The notes: a model not told the origin generated them from the sequence alone. Counted from the first letter of the stretch, positions 11,657 to 24,185 are shown. The stretch is DNA of 64,000 nucleotides from Hyposmocoma kahamanoa (GCF_003589595.1 NW_020654289.1:2394643-2458642); one strand, 5' to 3'. Program-made: numbers and translations.

Positions 11657-11884
11657 GTGTTCTGGGTAGTGCCGCGGAGCAAACTTCGTAGCTCTTGGTC
11701 CCGGATTCGATTCCCGATAGAACCAATTTGGGAAATGAACTTTTCTGCAGTGATTTTGGACTAGGTGTTCTGAGTAGTGCTGCGGAGTGAATTCCGTAGT
11801 CCTTGGTCCCGAATTCGATTCCAGGTAGAAAACCAATTTGGAAAAAATCTAAATTGGTTTTGACCTCGGTGTTCTGGGTAAACT
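11657..11884 (+). repeat. Two-copy tandem repeat of ~105 bp plus a partial third
   Basis: Units start GTGTTCTGGGTAGTGC (11657) and GTGTTCTGAGTAGTGC (11766), and a third begins near 11868. Each contains GCGGAG, TTGGTCCCG and ATTCGATTCC, an RNA polymerase III B-box-like word, then ACCAATTTGG. A short tRNA-like SINE tandem is one reading. Confidence 0.6.
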
Positions 11885-11891
11885 TGATGAA

Positions 11892-12236
11892 CTAATTAAA
11901 AAAAAGATAAATTTTTGTCTGTTTTGTTGTTAGACAACCACCAGTGGATGTAGCATGCCGCTGCGATAAACCTTTGGGGGAATTTATCGCTCTCGTAACG
12001 AACAATAAAACGGCCTCGTGAACTTCGTGAATGGCGATATAATTATAATGCTTCGTGGTTTTTACTAATAGCTTTTTATCAAACCGGGCAAACAATTTGC
12101 AATCGCTGACATGACAATTAACGTAACTAAAAACTGTCAAACATTTTCGGCAAGCGTGATACTCTCCTTGGCGACTTTCGTCCATAGAGACTGCCACAGC
12201 CAGCCGGTGATAATAGGCGGCGTCTAAAGCCACCAC
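11892..12236 (-). other. 114-codon ORF of unknown nature
   Basis: The - strand is open for 114 codons and encodes a peptide with HACRKC and NCHVSDCKLF, that is, four cysteines spaced CX2C and CX4C. I see no splice sites that fit, and no family is recognised. A remnant of a zinc-binding transposon protein is possible; a chance ORF is equally possible. Confidence 0.2.
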
Positions 12237-12554
12237 AAACCTATTATATCCACATTTAGCTGTCGAATTCGAGTGATAAAACCGCCATTTTAAAATTGTG
12301 TCACAATAACAAACATGGCGAGCTCAATGATGTCATATTTTTGATGCGCCGCGCGCATCTCACCCAACAAAAGAATATCACAGTGCCAGACATGGCCGCA
12401 AAAATCACAGCTCATATTGAAACATTTTGACAGTTCTGCACAGTAATTTTATCAACGTAAAAATTTAACACGACTAACGAATAAACAGGTACAGTAAAAA
12501 GAAACAAGGCTTTTCTTAAAAAACAGCAGTTATAAAAAAAACCTGTTGTATTGG

Positions 12555-13155
12555 TGTCTTACGGCGCGTGTACACAAGAAATTCGTCGTGTCTGCAACAG
12601 AAAAGATGAGAATGGCCTTGTACACGACAAGAATTTTGTCGGACCTAGCCACGAAAATATTTCGTGCCTGTTGCAGACAAGAAAATGATGAGTATTTACA
12701 CGATACGAATGCTTTCGGGTAGGTGTCGTTTTACTACCGACTGTGTGAAGAAATATGTTGACTACTAATAAAAAATAAATGTGATTGCAAATTATATGTA
12801 TAGAATAATGAATATTTCTCTCCACGCCTCAAAAGTACGTCGTTTATCTTTATAAATCTCTAAGGTTTTGTTTCACAATACGGGTCGTTCCTCTACTAAA
12901 CGTATAAATAAATAATGCATTTTATTAGTTGCAATGAAATTTTTGGTGCAACAGTGGTACTTTGCAAAATCAGTCCACGCGCATAAACATTCGTTTACTG
13001 ACAATGCGCCCTATGCAATAGCAGCAGAGCGCGTCGAGTCGGGGGTAGACAAGATTTTTTTCTTGTCCGGCGCCGAGGCTGTGTACATAGTTCGTGTGTA
13101 GAAACGACACGAATTCTTGCATAGACCCGGCGATTTTTCTTAACGTAATCACGCG
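12555..13155. repeat. Degraded inverted-repeat element with ACGAATTC/GAATTCGT-type words
   Basis: GGCGCGTG followed by TACACAAGAAATTCGTCG near 12562 is matched loosely in inverse by GACACGAATTCTTGC and CACGCGCCC near 13105-13160. The interior repeats ACACGA, AAGAA and TTGCAGACAAG words. The ends are imperfect and no target duplication was identified. Confidence 0.4.
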
Positions 13156-13159
13156 CCCT

Positions 13160-14755
13160 TAGGATGTGATTTGGCTTTGTGACTGACTTTCTACTAATTC
13201 AAATTAAACAGAGATAATTTTTTGAAATAGTTTTTCGGCCTTGGTGTAAATTTCTATTTTTCGAGATACGACAAGATCTCTTTCCGGCGTCGACACGGCG
13301 TCGATATAATGCATTTCGACGTTGAAAACATAAACATGTTATTGTCTTTGTTTAACTACTGCGTGCTGTCGTAAGCCTAAAGAGATAGCATTACATTGGT
13401 CTGTGCGAAACACGGGAATCAAAAATACGTTACGTCATCTTAAATGTCAACTGTCCATTTCGCAGTACATGATACCGTTGTCAAAGGGAAGTACATCAAA
13501 TATCAAAACAAATGTTTTACCAAGTGTTTTATTGAATTATTCGCATGAATTGTAATAAAATGGACAAAAATATTGACAGTGAGAACAATTATGTATTAAT
13601 AAAAATGAGTGGCAATATCAAAAGCGAAAACCAACCGAATGTTAAATTGCACAGGCATGTGTTATTTTTCTGGCTATAAATCACAGAATAGCCCAAATAT
13701 CACATGTAATTAGACTTATTTAAGTTGTTTATTGATAAATCTTGCCAGATTTTGCTTTGGTGACTCTAGATAGCCTGTTTGTTTGAATATTTTGATGATT
13801 GTTGTTAACGATTATATTGTGATAGTGTTGTTCTTGTAAGCATACATATTATCGATAGTCTGTTATTAAAACAATCCATAACGAGATTTTTATTATTTTA
13901 TTATTATTCAATTTATTATTTCAATTTAACCTACAAATGAAACAAGAAAGACAGGATGGTTGTAAATCTATGACTACCGAATATAAATATAGGATAAAAG
14001 ACCATCTTCATTTGTTCGCTTGCATTTTGAAGAATCAAAATTTAACAGAAATTTGAATGTAATTAGATTATATGATAATACAATTCCATCATTAGGTTTG
14101 TCGATACATAATTTTATAGTTAATTTAGATTAAACAAGACTCATTTACTAGGCATTCTTAGTTCCTGAAAATAAAATTATCCACTCCGATTTTGTCCCAC
14201 TGACATCTCTAACTACTAAAAATTACTTTTTTCTAAAGCCAACAACACAGTGACATGTTGGCCAACGTTGCCGAGAGAACGCTAATTATCAACGTATTTT
14301 GCCTTGCCTTGCCATCGTTCGGTGTCATACTCCTAGCTGACCGAGTGACGGCGAGCGCCAATGTGTATAGTGTATAGAGCTCGTTTTGCGTGGCTTATCG
14401 CAACTCGCAGTCGCTCGTGATCACGTCTCACTTCGGAGAGGTGTCTGTTTTTCTGTACAAATCGAAGGCGCTCGACCAATAGTAGTCAATTGACATTGTA
14501 TACAATTAGATATTTGCATGCTATTTAATACATTCCGAACATGTTTGTACTAACAATGTCTCTCGACACATCTTTTTTATTTATTAATACATATTCTGTT
14601 AAACCATGTTTTAAGCAAATAAACATATGATAACAGTATTATTGATTTAATTATTGTCGATAATATTACTACTATTATATACGTAACTTTTACTTATTTC
14701 CAAAATAAATTTAAGTGTTAAAGATTTACTTAAACCGCTCACTGATATTAATAAT
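13160..14755. other. Non-coding stretch
   Basis: No ORF above chance, no splice-bounded exon and no named repeat copy was found. Composition is AT-rich, except 14230-14450 which is more GC-rich. Confidence 0.45.
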
Positions 14756-14784
14756 AATGAATGTTTTCTATGTAAATCAGATGT

Positions 14785-14882
14785 CTGGGACCCCGCGATA
14801 CAGGCTTGCCTAGTGTGGGGACCGCGGTAAACATAAAATTGTACCTATCAATCTGTGAAATAAATGTTATTATTATTATTAT
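14785..14882 (+). mobile_element. Retroelement 3' tail with ATT microsatellite
   Basis: GGGACCCCGCGATACAGGC, GCCTAGTGTGGGGACC and a final (ATT)n run resemble the 3' end of a SINE or LINE transcript copied into the genome. CCCGCGATACAGG is also found in the Gly-tRNA SINE body. Confidence 0.5.
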
Positions 14883-16484
14883 AATTCTGTACCAATGCAT
14901 AAATACAAAAAGCTCACACTATTTGAAAACCTTTGAAAAATTTCTTTCTAATATCAATCTTGAGGTTGGAAATGCATAGCGATGGTCAGATTAATATTAT
15001 AAAATTTTCGCTTTTTTAATATACTCTCAAATTATATTTTTTCCTGCACAAATTCACTTTTTATACTATTTGAGCATTTATAAATGCAAAATAACAAATT
15101 CTCACATGACGTTCCCGGATATTCCCATAAGAAATAAAATATTCCCAAATAGAATATTGATTTTAATTAAACGTTTCCAAGTCGATAATGACTTTTCGAT
15201 AGATTATGGTCCAACACTAAAGCCAATTTTTGTATAAGCATGTAAAAGAACCTATTTCACCATTCGCGTTATCGGTCCGTTATTGTCTATGGGATCCGAA
15301 GCCCAAAACGAAAGCGTTGTGGCTAACGGACTGCGGACAGCTCACGGATCGTTTTGATTTCGTACGCAGCTGCGGTTGTATATTTTGAGAGTAGGCCTTC
15401 CATACCCTTTATTATAGAGTTATTATACTTGTATGCTGTTCAAAATGGAGTAAGATAAGTATATTTGTAACCAAGTTCGAATATCGTGTCGTAAATATTA
15501 CACCACAAGCTTTAGAAAAAGACTATAATAATAATAACGCACACACTCTACTCACCTATTATTCCGATCTGAAATGTCAAAAGTTTCCGATCGGCCAGTT
15601 GTGAACCGCAATTATGAGCTCGACTCGGAAAAGGCGCAGTTTACGATCGGGAGAGGCAATCAAAATCAAGCTGCTGATGTTAAGGACCCGGAAAAGGGCG
15701 TCTTTTAGAAATGCTCTCTATGAGGCTCAATAGTTTTTTTTTATTATTATAAAGTAACGGAACCGACAAGTCGTGCGCTTAGAGCTTAAATCACAAAGAT
15801 CTTAGGCAGAGAACAAAAAGTAACGAAAATGGACACCCTCCGCCCCTCCCTAGGTTTAAATATCGCACCACGCCCCGCACATTGACGGTCACATTGACGG
15901 AACGATAACAAGGCTGTCGGCGAGCCGTTTTCGCGCTAAAACGGCTCTGATATTTGAATATAATTTTCATTTATTCGTTACGAAACTTGTACGTTAATAT
16001 ATTTATAACATCATTACTATTTATAATGGTCGGGAGTTGTGCTGAGTACGACCGTTTATCATCATCAAAACGGGACAAAGAGAGGAATTCCTTTCATTTT
16101 CCGAAAGATAAAACGAAGATGAAAAAACTTATGTCTGTGACTCAATCAGTTATTGTTTTCTTCATTCATTTAGTGCAGAGTAATTAAAAATACAGATTTA
16201 TTCTATCAATACAAAGAGACGCCATAACTTCGTGAGCAGTGAATTAATTAAAAATATAATATTATACGATATAAGTACCTCATGAACATGTAATTATTAG
16301 GATTTTATTAATATAATTACAGATAATAGATTCGCTTAAGAATTTTCGCTATGTTGCCGCTCTGACCCGTAATGTAATTGTACGAGAAAATGATGGGTAA
16401 CCCTCCCACTTCACGCACACATTTTCGCGTGTGCAGATAGCATCTTGCTGTATGTAGTAGTAGGTAAATAACTTTCGACCGTTG
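14883..16484. other. Non-coding stretch with possible transposon end
   Basis: Nothing coding is recognised. Near 15355-15398, CGTACGCAGCTGCGG and a block inverse to 7385-7430 may be a DNA-transposon end. A short direct repeat, CACATTGACGG, occurs twice in 15878-15901. Confidence 0.4.
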
Positions 16485-16489
16485 TATGG

Positions 16490-16688
16490 AGTGTCCGGGG
16501 TGTGTGTTGGGCCATTGCGCCCGTCACTCCAAACTCAAATAATCTTTATTTCACAGGTAAACAAATTACACTTGACACCGAACCGGAACGCAGTAATGCC
16601 TACATTACTGCTTGGTGGCAGAAATAGGCAAGGTGACAGTACTTCCCTGGACGAACCCTTTCTCAAGGAGCTCATCTGCTACTAGAAA
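16490..16688 (-). repeat. Unclassified ~310-bp repeat family, copy with altered centre
   Basis: Family words are GGAACGCAGTAATGC, TTACTGCTTGG, GACGAACCCTTTCTCAAGGAG and GCGCCCGTCA (+ strand). The middle, normally TTGACAAGTCCCATG, is replaced by about 45 unrelated bases (16520-16565), so this copy carries an internal replacement. Confidence 0.7.
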
Positions 16689-16753
16689 GTTCTAGTTTGT
16701 GGACAAGAGCGATCTCGTAATTTATAAAGATAATTGTAACTTTTATATGAAAA

Positions 16754-17010
16754 TAACGACCTCAAAAGTTCGCCGAATTACATCTACTTGCCAACTTTTA
16801 TTGAAATCGGTTATCAGAAAGTACACGAAATCGGATTCATCCCTTAGTTTACCACACTTATAGGTGGAATATTTCTTCAAATTTAAATACCCTCTTTCCA
16901 ACAAAAAAAAAATGTCAAAATCGATTAACAATATCCGAGTAATCGGGTAACATATATCCAAAAAAAATACAGTCAATATGAGAACCTCCTCCTTTTTTGA
17001 AGTCGGTTAA
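16754..17010 (+). mobile_element. TTAACCGACTTC-ended repeat (piggyBac-like MITE), full copy
   Basis: It begins CGACCTCAAAAGTTCG, contains GAATTACATCTACTTGCCAA and ends CTCCTCCTTTTTTGAAGTCGGTTAA. The two ends are imperfect inverted repeats (CCGACCTC / CCGACTTC), and the right end finishes in TTAA, the piggyBac target. At least seven copies or fragments lie in this window. No ORF is present. Confidence 0.7.
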
Positions 17011-17272
17011 AAACTGATATCAACCTCTCTCATACGTCTAAAGTAAGTACTTAGTGAACTAAAACACGATGTATTTATGTTATCATGCCACGGCAAATCA
17101 GCCTATCGAACCATATCATCGAAACGAATTGGTTAAAAACAAAAATGACCTTTGGTTGCGCTAGTTTTCGGTTACAAGGCCCCATTAGTCATCCGTGGGT
17201 GCCTGAGGTCGACAACTATAGTATTTTCTCATTCCCTTTAATCGAATTTTGCGTAATCAATAACGTTATATG

Positions 17273-17306
17273 AAAAGATGAATGTAAGAACATTCATCTT
17301 TTCAAT
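17273..17306. repeat. Perfect 15-bp hairpin
   Basis: TGAAAAGATGAATGT and ACATTCATCTTTTCA form a perfect stem around a 4-nt loop. In a eukaryotic setting this is more likely a tiny foldback than a terminator. Confidence 0.6.
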
Positions 17307-17544
17307 TTTGTTTTTTAAATATTGTGTTACATTGTTACGTAAATAAAAACAGGGACAGTCTATTTGGGAAAACGGCTTAACGCAAGAAGTTCATTGAACT
17401 ATACAAGAGACACGTCTGTAGAACCAGGGTAAGAAACGGAAAGGTTCGGTACATATAATTTATTTTAACAGAGGAAATGAAAAGGCTGTAACAAATAAAA
17501 TAATATAAAAAAGTACAACTGGACTTCTCATACCAGTAGTACAC

Positions 17545-17715
17545 CATCATCATCATCTCAGCCCCTTAACATCCACTGCTGGGTATAGGCCTCCCCACTT
17601 TTGCACGCCAGCCAGGCCACCCCGACGATGTCGTCCGATCATCCAGCGGGTGGTCTGATTCGAGGACGTCTCGCTCCTATCGAGTGCAAACACATACGCC
17701 TACCGCCCTTTCCGT
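17545..17715 (-). pseudogene. RTE-type LINE, C-terminal end
   Basis: On the - strand the peptide reads WMIGRH-like sequence with DDIVGVAW in another frame, then GEAYTQQWMLRG before a stop and an (ATG)n tail. The ending E-A-(Y/F)-x-QQW is the known C-terminus of RTE-type LINE reverse transcriptases, and the short trinucleotide tail fits. Only the last ~50 codons remain, with frame changes. Confidence 0.7.
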
Positions 17716-18328
17716 TACCCCACTGACCTTCTGTATAAGTCATGTAAAGTATTAACTGTAAGGCAATTATTTATTAAGTCCACAGTCCTCAAACAGCACG
17801 TATTGCTCCCATATATTACTGAAAACACTAATAAAAGACGAAAAGATATTGTCTGCCCCAAAATTATATCATCAAAACATACTTTTATTTCAAGATTTTT
17901 TGTGTTTCTTGGACCATTTTTGTACAATAAATTAAACGCCAAATATTCCATTTATAATTTCTGTTGCTTTAAGGTAAAGAAAATTCTCCAAGAAGCGCTT
18001 CAAAATATGTCCTATGAGGATACAGAGAATTTATTTTTTATAGTAAAATAAATGTTGTCTTGTTTAAGTGTACATTTTTTTTATGATTGGCAATTTATTG
18101 TTTAATTGTTTAATTTTATTTCATAAGATTCTCCTAAAAAGTATTTATAATATTAATAGTATCCACGTTTATAATTAGTAGTACTTTTTACCTGAAATAC
18201 AGGAATTTCCTAGTTCAGGTACATGTGTTATTTTTACATTAAATCGCATAAGTAGTCTTTAGTTTTCTATGTACATTATGTTACTGAATAAACAATTTTA
18301 TTTTATTTATTATTATTTATTTATTTTT
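17716..18328. other. AT-rich stretch, nothing recognised
   Basis: Two opposite-strand short ORFs (17715-17951 and 17803-18051) overlap and have no coding or splice support. Confidence 0.5.
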
Positions 18329-18405
18329 AATCGACTTTAAAAAAGGAAGAAGTTCTCAATTGGACAGTATTTCTTATTTTTATTTTACTTTTTGTACGTA
18401 TGTAG
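18329..18405 (-). mobile_element. TTAACCGACTTC family fragment
   Basis: AATCGACTTTAAAAAAGGA followed by AGAAGTTCTCAATTGGACAG is the right end of the piggyBac-like family in reverse orientation. Confidence 0.6.
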
Positions 18406-18541
18406 ACAGGTAGATAGATTAATCGTTTATTTGCTGAATCACAGTACATTACCAACAAGCTTATGACATAGGTACAATGGTAATCATACAGAAAAGTTGG
18501 TCTAGGTTTGCGGGTATGGTCTGGAGTATTATATTGTATCA

Positions 18542-18656
18542 GGGGCCTTACCATGAACTCTTATTACAGTTCAGTATAGGTTCGTAACGACAAAACGGGA
18601 TGGTGATGTTTTAGGTCCTAAACTGAATTGCAATAAAAGTTCATGGTAAGACACCA
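18542..18656. mobile_element. 115-bp foldback MITE
   Basis: The two halves are near-perfect inverted repeats. The left one runs CTTACCATGAACTCTTATTA then CAGTTCAGTATAGG, and the right one inversely TCTTACCATGAACTTTTATT then GCAATTCAGTTTAGG. Only about 35 bp separate the arms. Duplicated target bases are not obvious. Confidence 0.7.
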
Positions 18657-18809
18657 GGTGTAGAGTTGAATGTACTGTGTCAGCAAAAAGGGTCCGACTG
18701 ATGATTCTGCCAGGTCCTAAGGTGAGCCCGTAAAAAAGAAGTAACTCAGAAAGAGAATCAACACGGAATTAAAATGTAAGGTATGTAGTTATAATATTAA
18801 TTGTATAGG

Positions 18810-19092
18810 CATTGACTTACAAATAAATGGACGACGGGTCTAATACAAAAACCACGAAAAAAATGTCCCAAGTCAACCTATTTAAACGTAGTGACATGTA
18901 AAGGAATATGAAAAAGCTAAAACGTTGAATTTAAATTATGTCATCGCAGTACTGTCTAATTTTGCTTGCTTCGCTGTCAGTCGAACAAACGAAGACTAAA
19001 GCGTGAATGACGCTCTGTATACGATTTTAACGCCCTATAAGTTCGGACACTTTTTAGCGTGGACCCGACGTCAATGTAATTGTAAGTCAATG
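18810..19092 (-). mobile_element. hAT-like MITE copy 2
   Basis: This full-length 283-bp copy lies in reverse orientation relative to copies 1, 3 and 5. It begins CATTGACTTACAAATAAATG and ends TAATTGTAAGTCAATG. The exact 8-bp duplication TGTATAGG flanks it (18802-18809 and 19093-19100). Confidence 0.92.
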
Positions 19093-19100
19093 TGTATAGG

Positions 19101-20670
19101 TGAATAAGTTATTATATAAGCTATAAAACGTGGACAAGGTAACTGTAAAGAAAATAAAAAAAGGTGAAAGATGTACTTGTGTAAGTTGTGTGGTTGTATA
19201 ACAATTGTAAATGAATGTGTGTTTTGCTTAGAGGTGTGTGTTTGTGTGTAGGTATGTAAAAAATAAGTGGAGTGTATGTGTGGTTTATATATAACTATAA
19301 AACAAAGTATTTATGGCAGGGAAAATATTTAAGCAGGTAGTGTAAAAGAGTAATTTGTGAACTTTTAATATTTGTAGCAGACACGCGCATAAGTATTCTG
19401 TAGAAAGTTTTTTTTAAGTGCGAATGTGTGATTTTGAATGTTACTAATACTAACCGTTCGAATGGTCAAATCATTCGCCTAAATCGAATCCAAGCACAAC
19501 TATTCGACTCAAGTCGTATGATTACCGATACCGAATGCCCCTGTGATATTTATATTGATAACTTGCAATCCAATACCAGGTCGTATTTTGCATACCATAT
19601 TATATATTGTATCGTTAGAATAATAACGCATAGAAACCTAGTCCGCACACGCTAAGCGAGGCAAATTGAAGCGCTCTCAAAGGGCCTACACGAGCCGGCG
19701 GGCCGTCAGTGCTCAAGGTCAACTTGCACCGCGAACAGATCAAGAATTTTAGTAACGCGTTTCAACTTGTATTTTTATATAAATATTCACTAAAACCGAA
19801 AATTAACCTACTACTAAAACTAGCCTCCATGAATTTGAATATTGCCTCACTTGTGACAGTTCGTTTGATATGAAACTATCATTCTATGCGTTATTATTCT
19901 AAGATTGTATCATACTCGAACAAATATGGTTATTGAAATGTATCAGTTTCACAAACTGTTACATAGTATTTGTTATGTGCATAATATTGTATGTACCTTT
20001 TCACAATAAATTCAAGTATTATAGTTGAAGTTGTTATTGTTGAGAAATTTGAATTACCAAGTATTGCCAAGTAATACTTCTTAATTCCAAATAATTGTAT
20101 CGTAACTATAGGCTTTGCTTTTAATCTGCCATCTATTGTCATCTTTTGATATTATTGTTGGTCATAACCAATACCGCCAAAACAAACAAATGTCAAAAAA
20201 ACTCAATGATGTTTGGCGGTTTTGGCGGGAAGAAATTTGTATAAATAAACGCAAAATCTTTTGTATCGGGTCCTAAATAAAACTTTTGTATTCTGATTGA
20301 AGAAATAAACCATCACGAGCGAATTATGTTTTATTTAATAATATGTCATAACTCGTGACGCTGCGTCAAGCAATCAGTAATAAACGGGCTTTTCGGAACG
20401 AAATGGTCGTTGAATACCTTCACCAACTTCGATGCACCAAATTTCGCTCTAATCTATACTGTTTTTTTTTGTTCTTTTTCTTCTTTTCATAAAGGAAAAG
20501 GCAAAGGTTTTACACCATACAGCCAAGTCTTGGTACATTATTCTTTTTTGGACATGAAGTTTAAATACGTTTCTGTAAATATGGCGGCCACAAAGAGGAT
20601 ATTATAGGCAATTTGAGGCGGCGTGCTTGGATTGACTCGGGATTCCTTAAAACGGGCCGATACGGGTATT
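19101..20670. other. Non-coding stretch
   Basis: No exon or named repeat copy is visible. Short ORFs (19428-19655, 19930-20142, 20410-20607) have no supporting signals. Confidence 0.45.
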
Positions 20671-20964
20671 TTAGTTCGAGATTCGTATAATTTCGCATTT
20701 TAATCTTCGATTAAGGCACAACAGCACTATCCTATTCCACTTTAAACTAGATTTCACAAAATAATTGAAAGTCAAAATAAAAACGACACTTTTCCCTCCA
20801 AAAGGTCCAGAGCGAATCGCTCCATTTTGCTTTGCACGTTTGCTTCCATTGGCGTCTCCTAGAGCGGCATTCAGTTTCATAAATTGTCGCATACAACCAT
20901 AAAATATCTCCCATTCCTGAGTATTTTGACCAAAAACACTAAGATTCCCTATAAAACTCGACAT
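20671..20964 (-). pseudogene. Possible LTR-retrotransposon gag N-terminal fragment
   Basis: The - strand ORF starts ATG and reads MSSFIGNLSVFGQNTQEW, then a hydrophobic helix (FYGCMRQFMKLNAALG) and KRAKQNG. An N-terminal I-G-x-L-x-x-F-x-x-x-x-x-x-W pattern is typical of Ty3/gypsy or related gag proteins from insects. The remainder is lost, and no LTR or pol is nearby. The resemblance is short, so the assignment is tentative. Confidence 0.4.
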
Positions 20965-21154
20965 TATTTTTAAAACTTGTGGGTAGACGTAAAAAAATCC
21001 TCGTCGTCACTGCTATGTATAGAAGTAATGTGTAACAGCGTGTAATGGATTGTGCATTTACAAAATACCTAAAATTATAAATTCATTATCTAATATAATC
21101 TACAGTATATTCAATGTACTTTTCCAAGATTTAAAGAAACAAACAAGTTATTGG

Positions 21155-21440
21155 TAGCAGTGGAGCTCCTTGTGAAAGAGTTCGTCCAGGATAGTACTGC
21201 CACGTTACCTATTTCTGCCGCCAAGCAGTAATGTCAGCATTATTGTGTTCCAGTTTTGAAGGGTAAGAGTGCTAGTGAAATTATAGGCACATGGGACTTG
21301 TCAACTTATATCTCAGCGTGACGGGCGCAGTGGTAGTGCCCCTCGGATCTTTGCAATTTAAAGCTCTGAGTGGCACTGTAACTGTTACGGACAGGCGTGT
21401 AGCTTACCATGAGACGCACTACTTGTTCACTAAACATTAT
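21155..21440 (+). repeat. Unclassified ~310-bp repeat family, nearly complete
   Basis: From GGTAGCAGTGGAGCTCC it follows the family consensus: GTGAAAGAGTTCGTCCAGG, GCCGCCAAGCAGTAATG, ACATGGGACTTGTCAACTTA, GTGACGGGCGCAGTGG, TTAAAGCTCTGAGTGGCACT, GGACAGGCGTGTAGCTTACC. It ends near CTTGTTCACT. Confidence 0.8.
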
Positions 21441-21954
21441 ATATATTAAAAAAACAGGAGTTACGCAAACAAGAGATCTGTAAATACCCATAATAAACAT
21501 TGGACTCTTTAGTTGACAACTACTTCGTCTTACAAAAGCTGTCTAAAGGAATTCCCAAAGGTTGCAGAGCTGCTGATCTATCAGAGTATATACGAGTCGC
21601 ACATTTTAGATAGATAATACATTTATTGTCTTGCATCACACACACAACAATACAATACAGTAAATTGATTAAAAGAGACACACAGAATCAAAATTAAAGA
21701 AAGTAATATAAAAACAAACAGCAATACAATAAATTTGAATCAAAGCATAATACTAATTTAACGATCAACAGCTTGTGTGTGCTAAAGCAAGCCAAATATA
21801 ATAAGTATTATTATTTTTATTCAAGTGAAACATACAGCACTTACTAGACTAATTTACAAATTACAAATTGCTTTGTAAGAGCAAACAACAATTAAACCAT
21901 CATAACCTATTCTAGGTACGAGACCGGTGTTAATAGTATAAAGTCGTGGCTCAG

Positions 21955-22240
21955 CATTGACTTACAATTATACGGACGTCGGGTCCGCGCTAAAAAGTGT
22001 CCGAACTTATAGGGCGTTAAAATCGTATATAGAGCGTCATTCATGCTTCAGTCTTCGTTTGTTCGACTGACAGCGAAGCAAGCAAAATTAGACAGTACTG
22101 CGATGACATTACAATTTAAATTCAACGTTTTAGCTTTTTCGTATTCCTTTACATGTCACTACGTTTAAATAGGTTGACTTGGGGCATTTTTTTCGTGGTT
22201 TTTGTATCAGACCCGTCGTCCATTTATTTGTAAGTCAATG
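21955..22240 (+). mobile_element. hAT-like MITE copy 3
   Basis: Full-length 286-bp copy. It starts CATTGACTTACAATTATACG and ends TTGTAAGTCAATG. Flanks TGGCTCAG and TTGCTCAG match in 7 of 8 bases, which is one substitution after insertion. Confidence 0.9.
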
Positions 22241-22292
22241 TTGCTCAGTGTAAAATTTGCCCAAAAGTAAAGCATATAGAGTGCAATTGTGT

Positions 22293-23008
22293 TATAGTCG
22301 TCACCAAATAAGAGGCCAAATTTGACACTTGTCATCGTGACGCGAATAGGGATGTGGACTTATCATATCCGTAATCACATTATACGATTTTCACGAGAAA
22401 TCAATTTGAAATTTTAAGAGATAGTGATTGTTTAGATTATTTTTCGGTTCATCGTTGTTCAGAGGGCGTATAAGGTCCAATCGTGCAATTCATTTACAGA
22501 ATTTCTTGCAATTCTGTAGCAATTCCTTTTTTTTCGATTTTGCGATTTTCGTAAAATTGTCCCACATTCCGATGAATTGTATCCAATTCTTTTAATTTTA
22601 TAAATATCCATAAATGGTTTATTACGAGAATTTAGTGTAAACCTATGTTCGTCAATAAAACAACTACTTAGATCAATATTTTTTCCGAGAAATCGAAGTA
22701 GCTCGGTGAAATTCGGCGATTAATTGCTTACAACACTATTATTTAAGAAAAAATGGCTTGAGAACGTAACTGTTTTCAGGACGTTTCGGAGTAACTCAAA
22801 ATTGCATTTTATTTTGGAATTCGTGCGAAAATAGTACTTCAAATATGTTTTGTCATATTATATAATGTTTCAATAAAATTTATGTATTTTTTTTAAACTC
22901 AATTATGTTAATTATTGTTTGTTTATTGTTTCGTTGATCGCATTCAAAGGTACACACTATCGTCTTCTTTAGCTGTCAAATTTGACCTCTTATTTGGTGA
23001 CGACTATA
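22293..23008. mobile_element. 716-bp TIR element with apparent TA target (Tc1/mariner-like)
   Basis: The left end TAGTCGTCACCAAATAAGAG, then GCCAAATTTGACA, is matched in inverse at 22973-23008 over about 35 bp with one mismatch. TA dinucleotides sit on both outer edges, which would fit a TA target. The interior has no transposase ORF. Confidence 0.7.
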
Positions 23009-23424
23009 GTATCACGTGAGTACTACGTAGATGATAAAAATATTTAAAAAATTAGTAACTGTAAAAAAAATCAGAAAAAATTATAATTAATATAAAATTT
23101 AATTATAATACAAATAAAAAGGGACTTCATTCTAGAAGCCACCGCTGTGTAAAGCGTTTACGAATACCTACCCATTTTCTTGTTTAAGCTTTAAGTTTAA
23201 CCATAAATAAACTAGCTAAGATTGACTCCATTATTTGAACTAAATAACACTCGTAGTACATATCCCATACAGACAAAGAGCATAATAGAATTAATATGTC
23301 CTCTAAACATTATGAATCACAACTTTATTAGCCACAATGACGTGGTGTTACTTACTCAAGGTTACAGCAGCTCAGATGTTTGTTGGTGCAAACGAAAGGC
23401 TGATAAAGACTTTTTTTTTAAAAA

Positions 23425-23666
23425 AGATCGACCTCAAAAGTTAGACACAAAGAGTTAGACATATTTGCCATTTGTTTTATTGAAATCCCTATTTGATACT
23501 CTTACAGGTGGAATATTTTCCTCAAATTTAAATGGCATCAATACTGAGTTATCCCCTTCGCAACAAAAAATGGATCATCAAAATCGGTTCACTAATCCGG
23601 AGCAATAGCCTAACATACACAAATAGAGTTGAATTGAGAATCTCCTCCTTTTTCTAAGTCGGTTAA
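23425..23666 (+). mobile_element. TTAACCGACTTC-ended repeat, copy
   Basis: It begins CGACCTCAAAAGTTAGAC and ends TCTCCTCCTTTTTCTAAGTCGGTTAA. The centre (AAATGG, CAACAAAAAATGG, AAATCGGTTCA) matches other family members. Confidence 0.7.
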
Positions 23667-23867
23667 CAAAAGCATCTGATCATATCGACTCTAGAAAGGT
23701 AATCTAATTTTATTTGTTATTTGACAAACCAGAAAGTTTCAGCTGTCCGTTCTAAGTTTCAGCTTAATGTGCAAACTATTTTAACTTAAAATCGCTGTCC
23801 CGTTATATTTTCCAAATACACGTTAGACGTTTTACCTATCCAGTGTCGATATATGTAACCAACTTGA

Positions 23868-24010
23868 AAGAAGATGAGGTTCTCAATTGGACAGCATTTT
23901 TTTGTGTAGGTATGTTAAGCGGCTACTCTGACATGTGTGAACCGATTTCAATGATTCTTTTTTTGTTACAAAGAGTGTATCTCAGTAGCTTTTAAGTGCG
24001 TTTTTTTTAA
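23868..24010 (-). mobile_element. TTAACCGACTTC family fragment
   Basis: GATGAGGTTCTCAATTGGAC, then TGTGTGAACCGATTTCAATG and GTTACAAAGAGTG, is a truncated reverse copy. Confidence 0.6.
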
Positions 24011-24185
24011 ATAAACAATTTAATCCATTATTTTATTCACCACACAAAAAGAAAACAAAAAAAAATCATTATTATAGTTGGAAATGTTTTGTCTAATCTT
24101 AATTATGTTTTTTATTACAGATTATTAGAAACAGTACGTCTCGAAGTGGAATAACGCTACAACTTGTCATTAGAACCACAAATCT

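Noticed and set aside
17273..17306. Hairpin followed by T-rich sequence considered as a rho-independent terminator
   Set aside because: The window is eukaryotic and no gene ends here.
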